DNA of 64,000 bases from Pogona vitticeps (taxonomy: Eukaryota; Chordata; Lepidosauria; Squamata; Agamidae). This document shows, piece by piece, positions 53,929 through 64,000 of the stretch (position 1 is its first letter; each line of letters starts with the position of its first letter). The translations under genes and the position numbers were made by a program. The notes below the pieces were generated by a model. That model saw nothing but the letters and a program-made list of their open reading frames with translations. It was not told the origin of the DNA and made no database searches. The stretch spans positions 174,949,001-175,013,000 of the forward strand of contig NC_135787.1 of the NCBI RefSeq assembly GCF_051106095.1, in the 5' to 3' direction.

Positions 53929-56900
53929 GTGGGTGAAGAGGGCAAAGCGTCAGGGGAGAGGTGGGGGGGGAGCAGAAGAAGGAGGACGTTTTCCCCGGTG
54001 GGGGTTTTCACCCACATGAAGAAAGATGTGCGTAAGTGGCTCTCCTAAGTTCCCTAAGGGAAGGATCCTGGAAGTTTTCCTCTGGTCCCGCGCGATCCTA
54101 TGAAGTTTCCCTCGCAATTGCTTTGGGAATTCACCTTAAGTATGGGTAAATTAAGTGCCTCCTTGGTTCACGTCCGGTAGATGCGCTCGTCTTCCTCCTG
54201 AGCTTATAATCGGGGTAGTGATGCTTCCCACTATTTGTGTGAGTGTGTGTGGGGGGCTCCCTTTGAGAAACCTAGTCCACCTTTACTGGTCGTAAAGATG
54301 GGGCCCAGAAGGAGCGGTTATTTCGGATGACCTAATCCAGATCTCCAAGAGGGAGGGAGGTTGTTTGTATAAGGAGGCTCAAGGTGTCTGATGTGAGCCC
54401 CGGAACATATTAGGAGCAATCATGGTTCAATGTTTTTCCCCAAGGAGAAAACTGACAAACCCTTGAAAGATTTTGTGATTATTTCAGGAGGGCTAGCATG
54501 TTTTTGCGAGGCGATGTGATCCTTTGAACAACTCCCACTTTCTCCTTTAACAGCATCTACAGCCGATGTGGGCATATTTGCCCTGAGAGATAATCTTCCA
54601 GTTAAAATCAATGTACCAAGAATTGTCTGTGCGTAATGTGTGTTTCTGTGTCAGGTCATTACGTGCAGAACAGCTGCTGCCCCAAATGTTGCATTTTTTT
54701 TGTCCTCTTCCAGAGCTGCAAAAAAAGGGGGGGGCAGCTGATGCATTTGTATTGGCTCTTAAGATTAGGACTGCCCAGGACTTGACATTCTTTTGCACAG
54801 ACCAAAATCTTCACTGACAGCATCTTCCAGGTAAGATGCTGAGAACAAAATACCATTGATGGGATGTGACGGTGGTTTCTTATGGAACTCTGTGTGTGCA
54901 CGAGTGAGTGTGGGAGGGTGTGGGTGGGTAGGTGGGCGAGTAATATCTATTATGGGAAACATGTAATATACGTGATAATATAGCTGTTGAAGAGTTAACT
55001 TTGTGCTGTAGTGTCAATTTGTTATGCCAGAATCTCTGTGTAGGTAGGACTGTGACAGCAGCATGTAGGAGTTGGGCTGCCAGTATAATATTGACAGCAA
55101 TGCTAGGGATTAGGGTGAGGATAGCACCGTAATTGTCTACTGCTTCCCCTCCCCCAAAAACCCAATCCAGCTTGGGCTAAAAAAAAAATCCTGATTTATT
55201 TACAATCCTTCTCCAAACAGACTTTGAAAAAGATGGTGCAGGGTTCAGAAGGTCTCTTTCTGGTTACAGGCTTAAGGATCATCCAGAAGGCAGTTCAGAA
55301 GTGTCTGCTGATTGCTAGCAACGTGGTGCTATCCTTGAATTTGGATTCTTGAATCGCAGAGTAGATAGAAATGAATACAATTTGTAGTGTATTGGGGTGT
55401 GTGTTGAAGGCTTCCTTCTTTTGTGACACTGATCCCTTTGTCTAAAGCTGAAAGGTCTTCTGAAAATATGTCCCTGCATCAACATTCAGTATTTCACTGA
55501 ATAAGCGTTAGCACAAAATTCTTGTTGAAGGCAACACTACATGTCCAGTTCTCTTTTTGAAAATCGAAGCTTTTCATCATCAGCCATAGGAATTCAATTA
55601 CTATGCTTTTTTAAAAATGCTTTCAGTCTTCTCACTGGGCCCCAGCTTCATTATATGAAGTTTTGTAGATACTCTAAGGTGAATTCTGTCCATATAAATA
55701 GTTTCTGAATGTTATTCCATGAACAATAAATCATCAACAATCTCTGGAGTAAGAAATTCTAGAAGGAAGAAACCACGTATTCAGGAAAGAAAAACTCACT
55801 GGAAATTTCTTTGCATTCACACAGTAAAATAAATAAATAACTGAAGTGTGTTCAAAACACTGATAAAGATGCTCTGAAAAACTTGGGGCTGCCTTTCATC
55901 CCACTGTTTCCCTTCAAGAAAAGCAACAGTTTGTAGTAGCATAGTAAGAATAGGAAATAAGATGAATGAGGTCAGTGCAGAACTAACAAAAGCATAGAGA
56001 TTATATGCTCCCTTAAATTAATTGTGCATTCAAAACAGTCTTCTTTTATTTAAAGTGGGAGTGGAAGTGAGGAAAAAGAGAACTCTAAAATTCAAACGCC
56101 TCTGAATTTTTTTGGGGGGGATGTCATATCAATAAAGCTCTGGCATATAACAGTCTTATTAAAATGAGTGGAATAATGTACACAAAATCTCAAGGATGCA
56201 ATCTTAGTTTGGATAGTGTACTGTTGGTTTTCAGTGGGGGGTTTCTCTGTTTACTTTGTTTCTTTCAAGTCTTAGCAGCTTTGCATTTGGTCGTGTCTCG
56301 ATTATTTGGTATCCTTCTTTTCTTTCTCTCTCTCTCTCTTTTTAAAAGAGGTTTTGCATACACAATGGTGGCAGGATGCAATTGTTTGGGTCCTGGAGCT
56401 TCTTGTTCCAGGAAAAATATTCAGTCTAGAGACAGTACTTCTAAGTTTTTATGCTGACTGCTCGTTTTAGTCAACTTTTGTCTCTGTGGCTGAAGGTGCA
56501 AGAATGGGGTTTCCTAAATCAAACAATGCAATGTGGAGAAGGTTTATTTATGAGAGCGCTACTGCTTCCTGGACACATAGCCATCTGCAGAATACTTGAC
56601 TTGGTCTATGGATGTGGACCATTTCTTTTGACCATGTAAACAAGAGACAGACAGTTGAGCTGATCAGTGTACAACCCGGAATGATTCACTCTCCGCTGAC
56701 CATAGTAGGCAATGCAGAATGGTCAACCATCTCCAGAATATTCATTTTGTACATGTTTTGCCCTGCTTTGCCTCCTGCTGGCTTCTCTTTTTGGCACAGA
56801 TTTTGAAACAAAAGGGCCGTGCTGGTCTTTCTAGTTGTAGCCAATAGCAGTAAAAGATAGAGAATTCTTCAGATGAGATGTTGACACAGGTAGGAGTGCC

Positions 56901-56956
56901 GGCTAGAATGTGATCCATGTAGGAAGATGGCGAAGCTAACAGAGACCTTCAGACAG

Positions 56957-57000
<44 letters not shown>

Positions 57001-57010
57001 GATGATGATG
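56957..57010 (+). repeat. GAT microsatellite
   Basis: About 16 GAT units with one interruption near 57000. Confidence 0.95.
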
Positions 57011-57354
57011 GCAATGCCATGAATAGTGCCACACAAGGTGGCCTGTTCCATTACTGACTTTTACTGTTCTTCAACCCTGGGAAAAGAGGCAACAAAACAA
57101 CCCCAAGCCATTCAAATGTTTCTCTTCTGTTACATTAAACCAGGTATGCAGAATGCATTGCCCATGCCTCCTTCCTGTACAACCCACAGTCAAACAGAAA
57201 AGGAAAAGGCTGTGTGGTCTCTATACAGACTAAGAGTAAGGATGGGTAATGCCTTTATTAGAGCATTCCAAAATCAAGCACAGGCAAGCTTTTGGGCCTG
57301 CCCTGGTGAACTTGAAAGCTCATCTATTTTTTTTTTTAATGTTTTAGTGCCTTA

Positions 57355-57425
57355 ATGCTTCTGAGTATTCTCTAACTGGAAATACCTGAAAAGGGTTGCC
57401 ATGTCAAAATTGACTTGATGGTGTT
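57355..57425 (+). mobile_element. Sauria-type SINE tail fragment
   Basis: TTCTGAGTATTCTCTAACTG then AGGGTTGCCATGTCAAAATT and GACTTGATGG. Only the spacer and tail are left. Confidence 0.65.
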
Positions 57426-57536
57426 ATTATTAATTTGGTATTGTCAAACCTTACTTCTAGATTCTTTCTGCTTACTCCAACATCTCCCCCCCCCACGAAG
57501 AGTAGCCAGAAAGCAAGTCATGAAATCCAGAGATAT

Positions 57537-58060
<524 letters not shown>

Positions 58061-58139
58061 CAAAGCCTCGAACGTGATATTTCTGCATTACTGCAGCCCA
58101 GCATCTAGTATACACAGATATTTTGCTCTTCAGCCTGGA

Positions 58140-58310
58140 TGTTCTACTAGCCATGAAAGTGATTTGGAATCCGGGTTTTTCGGGCTCTTTGGCTGTCCTC
58201 TGAAGATGCCGGCCACAGAGACTGGCGAAACATCAGGAAGAACAACCTTCAGAACATGGCCAAAGAGCCCAAAAAACCCTACAACAACCATTAGATCCTG
58301 GCCGTGAAAG
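58140..58310. mobile_element. Unclassified retroelement-like repeat, possibly Penelope-related
   Basis: CTCTGAAGATGCCGGCCACA followed by ACTGGCGAAACATCAGGAAG is a motif widespread in vertebrate genomes. Around it lies an inverted repeat (GGGCTCTTTGGC near 58179 and GCCAAAGAGCCC near 58259). I suspect a Penelope-like origin but cannot confirm it. Confidence 0.4.
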
Positions 58311-58516
58311 CCTTTGCGAATATATGGAACCTATTTGTTCACCTCTCCCTGTGAGAAGCAGTAGTAGCAGCTTCGCCTGATTTCTCCCCTTTGGGGAGTG
58401 ATGCTGTAACAAAGTTTCTTGCTGCTCAGGTAGAAAGAAGCTGAGGTTAAAGGTGTCTTTGCCTGTTTCTGTAAGTGAGTAAATTAAGCACGGTGCATGA
58501 AAAAGTTAGCTTATGT

Positions 58517-58930
58517 AGGGTTGCCAGATACACGGGTACTAAAAGGAGGACATAGAAAGACAAAAAGGAGGACAAAGGAGGACATAGTGAATATTTCATT
58601 TGAATCATTCCAGATTAAACCCACAATCAATACAATTTTATTACAATAGCTGCCAATAAATGTTTCTTAGTGAACCGACCAAGAAACAGTCATGTTAAAA
58701 ATTAAAAATAAATTCAATGGAGGCTTTTTTAAAAAAATACTGGGGGTGGGCGGGCAGGTGGGGGCAGGGAAAGACAGGGGGAAGGGGGTCGTTCCACCTC
58801 TCCCCCTCCCATCCAAAATTCTAACATAAAATATACAAAAGCCTGACATTTTATCTTTGCCTGCCTGATGGAGGACATTAGGCTAAAAAGGAGGACATGT
58901 CCTCCTTTTGCCTGACATCTGGCAACCCTA
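58517..58930. mobile_element. hAT element with perfect target duplication
   Basis: Ends TAGGGTTGCCAGATACACG and GACATCTGGCAACCCTA, flanked by identical AGCTTATG (58509-58516 and 58931-58938). Interior with AAGGAGGACA repeats. Confidence 0.9.
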
Positions 58931-59218
58931 AGCTTATGGGATTCTGTGAACCATGGCTTTTCTTTTTTTAAAGAACTTTTCCATGCTGTGGTTATAAAAC
59001 TGGATGAAATTCAGTGGAGGCTGATTTCTCTTTATGTGTCCCTTTCTGTACATGGAGGCTGGGGATGTGGGGGGTTGAGAGACAAACAGACAGACAGAGA
59101 GCACAATTTGCATGAACCACAATGCATGCACATGTACGATCCCTCTTTTGAAATGAATGAGGGATCACATGCTGGTTGAAGTTGATGGGAGTTAATCATC
59201 ATCATCATCACCATCATC

Positions 59219-59356
59219 TTAGAACTGAAGAGCTGGAAGGGACCCTATGAATCGTCAAGTCCAACCCCTGTCAAAGAGGCACAGTGGGGAATCGAACTCC
59301 ATACCTCTGACTCCACAGCCGGAGACCTAAACCGCTGAACCATCCAGAGCTGTAGG
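59219..59356 (-). mobile_element. tRNA-derived SINE, minus strand
   Basis: The plus strand reads GAGCTGGAAGGGACCCTATG, GGGGAATCGAACTCCATACC and CCTAAACCGCTGAACCATCC. Same family as 26891 and 8511, well kept, next to a short ATC repeat tail. Confidence 0.8.
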
Positions 59357-60728
59357 TCCAAATCATCTAGTAGGCACAAGTTTAGTCAAAGTTTCAGGTT
59401 TAGAAGAGAACCACCCCCATGTGCAAGACATTAAGTTCTGTGTTGGTCCCGGTAATCAAAAAAATGTACACCCTTGCAAGCAAGCGAAGACTGGCAGAAG
59501 TTGTTCCTCTTCTCAGAGCGTGGGCATAGAGTGAATTCCATACCTTTAGACACGGAAGGCATGTAGAATGACTGTTAAATCACAACTTCCCAAAGTGTGT
59601 CATTAATTCTTTTTGACTTGTCAGCATGTGAAGGAAAAATAAATACTGTACTTCCCTGCCTGGTTTGATTCCTGCATCTTAGTTCTTTTTGAAACCCATT
59701 TATCCCACAAGGAATTTCCCTACTCTTAGAGCAAAGAGTTTCAGTAAATACCTAGATGAGAGCACCTTTTCTTCCCCCATCGCACCGCTGGCAAAATGAA
59801 ATTCCTCCCACAACACACTCCCCCTTTTACCTCTTTTTTTTTTGAACAATTGTACTTTAAAAACCTTTGATGCTGTGAGACTTTTGGAAACGTAAACAGA
59901 CTATAATGTACAGAGAGCTTTTATTTGGAGTTGCTGGCAAAGGCTCCTTTCTATAATAGGTTATTGCTAGTGACTCAAAGCACCTTCACAACTGGGGAGC
60001 GCCCCGTCTGTATGTGTTTCTGTGCAGGCATCTCGCACCTAGCAGTTATCTGTACTGGGAGGTCTGTATTGAGAGAAACTTGCCTTGAAAACAACTCAGA
60101 CTTCAGTTATGGAGCTTGACAGTCTTGGTGGGGAGAGGAAGGTAAGCAGAAATAGGGGAGAAGCAGATCAAGGAGTGAACTGCTGTTTAAAAATGAGAAG
60201 AAATAAGTCCTTTGGGCTTCCCACTTGTTCATCGGAGCTTAAAAGGAGCAAAAGAAAAGTCAGCTCCTGCCTCTGAACAGGTGATGAATGTCAAGGCATA
60301 ACACCGTGTTAAATATACAAAGAGACACACACAAAGTGAGTAAAAGAGGGGACAGTGGACTACATATTTTTCATTCAGAAGGTTACAGGTTCAACCCTTG
60401 TCAATTCCAGATAGAATTATGAATGAATTTTGCCGGAAACCCTGGAAGATCTCTGTAATCAGGTATAGGATTAGATGGATACCACAACTTTTAATAGCAG
60501 TTTCTGGGTGCTGTCTCTTTGTTACATCCTGTTGCGACCAAGACATGGAACCTAATGTTGAGCTAGGGTTCCATTTCCAATGTCCCTCAAGGAATCTCAA
60601 GGGATGACGGCGATGATGTTCTGTTTGGCACTATCACTCATGTATTTGTGGCAATCTACCTTGTAGCCCCTGTTTATTTGGCCCTCACAAGGGATCACGC
60701 CCTATTTCCTTTACACTGCCACTAGGTA

Positions 60729-61158
60729 CAGTTGTGCCCCACTTAATGATTACCCCGCATTACGACAAATCCGCTTTATGACGATGTTTTTGCGATCGCA
60801 ATTGCGATTAAAACAATGTTTTAAATAGGTTTTTTTAACTTTGCGAAGATCAGTTCCCTGCTTCAGGAACCGATTCTTCGCATTACGATGATCAAAACAG
60901 CTGATAGTTGGGTTTTCAAAATGGCGGCTGGGTGCTCAAAATGGTTCCCCGCTGTGCTTAGGGATGGATTCCTCGCTATACAGGCAGCAAAAATGGCCGT
61001 CGTATGGAGGATTTCACTGGACTGTGAGTTTTTAGCCCATTGGAATGCATTAACCGGGTTTTAATGCGTTTCAATAGTTTTTATTTTCGCTTTATGATGT
61101 TTTCGCTCTACAGCGATTTAGCTGGAACGAATTAACATTGTTAAGCGAGGTACTACTG
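60729..61158. mobile_element. Tigger/pogo-like MITE
   Basis: Ends CAGTTGTGCCCCACTTAATG and AGCGAGGTACTACTG, flanked by TA. YY1-like motif at 60917. Same subfamily and orientation as the BovB-nested copy at 13738. Confidence 0.83.
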
Positions 61159-61929
61159 TATTCTCTTAATACTAATTAAGTTATACACGTGTGCTGCCAA
61201 CACTATGGGTTATTGAACTTAGGAATCAGAGGTTTGATTAACAAACATTCTTTTCTTGTCAAGTAAATCATAAAGGTTAATCATGTATGAACTGTATCAG
61301 GTGTTAACAAGAGTTAGATCATGTATACAATCATTTTATTCCAAAATTCTATATACTTTCAATCAATATCTCTCTTATAGTGCTTATATTTTCATTCTTG
61401 CTTGTTCAATATTGTTTAACCTTCTCAATTCCCTCTCCTAACACTCTCAGCTCAATTCACCAGCCCTCCCCTTCTCTCTCCTAAACCCTAACTGCCATTT
61501 CACATCTCCCAACTGTCTCTCTTACTCCGCCCCTCCTGCCCTATCCTTGTCTCCTCCCCCTTGAGCTTCTGTGATGGATAGGCAGGAATGGCATCACCTT
61601 TTCGCATTTCGCTACACTCATGTATAGTGGATATGACTGAATGGCTGTGTTTCTCTCCTCTTGCAAACAGCCAAATACTGCACTTGGATATACTACCAGG
61701 GATAGAAGTTTTAGATTTTTGGACTATATATCCACCATTCCTCATTCTAGGAGTTCTACCGGATGTACCTGTACCTTACAGACACCTACATGTGGCTCAC
61801 CCGGGAGAAAAGGCCTGAATTGGAAAGGTTTGAGGCTTAGCTTGGCCCAATTCTACCCCAACGTCTTGTCCTTGCCCTGGTGCTCCTTGGGGACTTTTGT
61901 TTCTGAGCAGGAAGCTAGGTGACTGGTCT

Positions 61930-62040
61930 CCTACTTTATTTATTTATTTATTTATTTTATTTCTATCCCGCCTATCTGATCGTATTAGACCACTCTAGGC
62001 GGCTTACAATAAAAACAACAATATAATTTTAAGACATTAC
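61930..62040 (-). mobile_element. LINE 3' end fragment
   Basis: A TTTATTTATTTATTT tail, then ATCCCGCCTATCTGATC and GACCACTCTAGGCGGCTTAC. This is the same 3' end as the element at 4511-5050. Confidence 0.7.
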
Positions 62041-62537
62041 AGCTAATGTTCTTTATCTTCAGATGAGATTGGACTAGACAGTTTCTCAAAGAGAAGACAA
62101 TTCCAAAGGGATGTCCTCCGGTGAACCTTTAAATGGAGGCTGTGTGCAATGTTTCCAGAGGCAGCTGCCTCAGTATGCCTAAGGGTAGGGCCGGCCTCTT
62201 TGAGTGTGTGCAGCAGGGTTGGATGAAAGGGAATACCTAAACCCTCACCTGCACAGCACATCTTCAGCTACCACAAGGCTACCAAAAATGCTACCTTCTG
62301 AATATGGTAGACTGCACTGCAGAGAAAACAAGCAAGTAAACAAGCAAGCAAACAAAAAACACCCTCCCCTCCAAAAAATGCCAGGTACCTCTTTCCATCT
62401 TCCTCCCTGGATATAGCTGTTCCATCCACAGTCCAGAATCCAGCCCATTGTACTTTGCTACACAAGAGTATCTGAGGTATAAGACATCCTACTTTATAAT
62501 GTTTCCCTTTTTTGTTGGCTTGATATGTCTGTGCATT

Positions 62538-62720
62538 AAGGTTTATTTATTTATGAAGAATTTTATAGATCGCCCTTTGTAATAGTGCCAGCGACTTACA
62601 CTTTAAAATAACCCGCACACATGGAGCAAGTACTGTATAATGGCATAAAATTAATAATATGGCAAAACCTCATAAAAATCAAACCAACCAGAGGCAGAAA
62701 CAGCAGATAAAGCCCCAAGA
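62538..62720 (-). mobile_element. Degenerate LINE 3' end
   Basis: TTTATTTATTTATGAAG then a weak GCC-rich motif and ACTTACACTTTAAAAT. It looks like an old copy of the same kind of LINE end. Confidence 0.4.
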
Positions 62721-62999
62721 ACAGAGATCAGTCCATGTGAGCTAGAAGTTGGCATGGCTACCTTTTGGACTACAATCCGCATAATTCTTAATAGAGTCCA
62801 AAAAATAACTATGCCAAATTCTCAAGAAGGAAAAAAAACCCCAACAAGCAACTACTTGTGGCCAACAAGCAAAAACTCGAGAGCTAATACTAACTGGAAC
62901 ACTGCTTGAAAAAAATGGAGAGAACCAAAGGTTCAGAAGAAGGAAATGCCCAATTTTGATGCATCCATAGAGAAAATCTTCCCCTGTGGTGCAACTCGC

Positions 63000-63310
63000 C
63001 ATGAACTACAATTCTCTGAAGATGGAGCAAAGCTTCCCCAGCAGACCTGAAAGAGCTGGCAGGCTTGTATGGAAAAAGATAGTGGTTTTCTTGTATCCTA
63101 GGTCCAAACTATTAAAGTGATTGAAAGATAATAAGCACTTTAGATTTTACCTGGAAATGAACTGGAAGTCAATGCCAGTGTAGTGAAAGGGACAGTCTTC
63201 AAGAATCTCATCTCACTGCTGTATTCTGGACCGGTTACAAGTTCTGAAAAGGCAGTCCCAAAAAGAGAGAGCATTGTAGAATTCTCAAACGACATCCGTG
63301 GCCAAAATTT
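63000..63310 (-). mobile_element. Degenerate LINE-like repeat
   Basis: The segment with CTGTATTCTGGACCGGTTAC and GAGAGAGCATTGTAGAATTC resembles a repeat widely seen in sauropsid LINEs. No intact frame. Family assignment is tentative. Confidence 0.35.
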
Positions 63311-63724
63311 CTTGGAGATTGAAGGAGAGGGGAAGCATTTTTTTTCTCGTATCTTCCCAAATCCCTCTAATTACATGCTCTTCTCCTATCCACCCACTGG
63401 TGATGCTACTTGCATTAAAAAAAAACTGTTATAGAATGCAATCAGATTTAAGTTATTGATTGTCCTATTTATGTTATTTTTTTAGAATTGTATATTAAAT
63501 GTAATCATTTATCACTTTTCAGTCCCTCTGCCCACCAGGTGTGTCAAAGCATTATAGAGTAACATCGATAAAAATTAAGGGCAGGTGCCCATACCCTGCT
63601 ATTTACCTGAATAAAGAGTGCACAGATTGGGGCTACCTCCATACCTGTACTCTTTAAGAGACATTCTGACTGGGGTCTGTGCCATAACTATGTGCTTCTG
63701 GATCTCTGGTAGGAAGAACAACCT

Positions 63725-63800
63725 CACAAATAGAATCATAGAAACATGAAGTCAGAAGGAGCCTGTAAGGCCATCCAGTCCAACCCCCTGTGCAGTGCAG
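63725..63800 (-). mobile_element. CR1 LINE 3' end
   Basis: TAGAATCATAGAAACATGAA then CATCCAGTCCAACCCCCTG is the CR1 3' end on the minus strand. Confidence 0.75.
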
Positions 63801-63825
63801 GAATACAAATCAAAGGATCAATAGA

Positions 63826-64000
63826 GCCAATATAAGACCTGGCTCTTTAGGCAGGCTTTCCCTCCTGTCATCACTTGATTATTTTTATTCCCCCCCATCT
63901 TGAACTGTATTACTATTGTTGCTTTTTATTTTATTATGCTGTTTTTATTCCATTCTTATTGTTATCTGCCCAGAGTAGACTTGTGTCTGGATGGACAGGG
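63826..64000 (+). mobile_element. LINE 3' part running out of the window
   Basis: CTGGCTCTTTAGGCAGGCTTTCC followed by the TTGAACTGTATTACTATTG and GTTATCTGCCCAGAGT region resembles the end of the coding region and 3' UTR of an L2/CR1-type LINE. Cut off by the window edge. Confidence 0.45.

Larger units (their letters stand above)
53150..53960 (+). promoter_or_regulatory. CpG island, DGKI promoter and 5' UTR
   Basis: The base composition changes sharply to GC-rich with many CG dinucleotides, unlike the AT-rich flanks. The island surrounds the DGKI first exon. No TATA box is evident just upstream of the coding exon. Weaker CpG-rich sequence begins near 52680. The exact transcription start cannot be read from sequence. 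Confidence 0.8.

Overview
The window is vertebrate nuclear DNA, most likely from a squamate reptile (lizard or snake). The main evidence is the two host genes, which match amniote orthologues exon by exon. The repeats agree: a BovB (RTE) LINE, many tRNA-derived SINEs of the Sauria type with a BovB-like tail, CR1/L2-type LINE ends, hAT elements and a dozen Tigger/pogo-like MITEs. I cannot name the species.

Region 1 (1-about 40430, + strand) is the 3' two thirds of CREB3L2, an ER-membrane bZIP transcription factor. Ten coding exons lie at 1132-1304, 2744-2831, 5550-5731, 7774-7920, 9123-9181, 10005-10073, 27136-27235, 29433-29559, 30823-31048 and 33062-33137. They join with consistent phases and consensus splice sites into 414 residues carrying the bZIP, the transmembrane segment, the S1P site and the lumenal tail. 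The first exons lie to the left of the window. A long 3' UTR probably runs to a polyadenylation signal near 40410.

Region 2 (about 40431-53150) is a 13 kb intergenic stretch with repeats and no gene I can support. Region 3 (about 53150-64000) begins with a CpG island holding the first coding exon of DGKI (diacylglycerol kinase iota; 53714-53928, + strand). The rest is DGKI intron 1, running out of the window. CREB3L2 followed by DGKI in tandem is the order also found in human 7q33.

Most of the interest is in non-coding architecture. A 277 bp near-perfect inverted repeat lies in the CREB3L2 3' UTR. A 116 bp block is present twice in that UTR at 115/116 identity. A 24 bp unit containing a splice donor is triplicated. 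The MITEs carry repeated YY1-like motifs. SINEs are repeatedly interrupted in the same short spacer by DNA transposons. One MITE sits in a BovB LINE and its removal restores the LINE codons exactly. I found no prokaryote-type system, no CRISPR array and no recognisable retroviral element, and I do not claim a new molecular system here.
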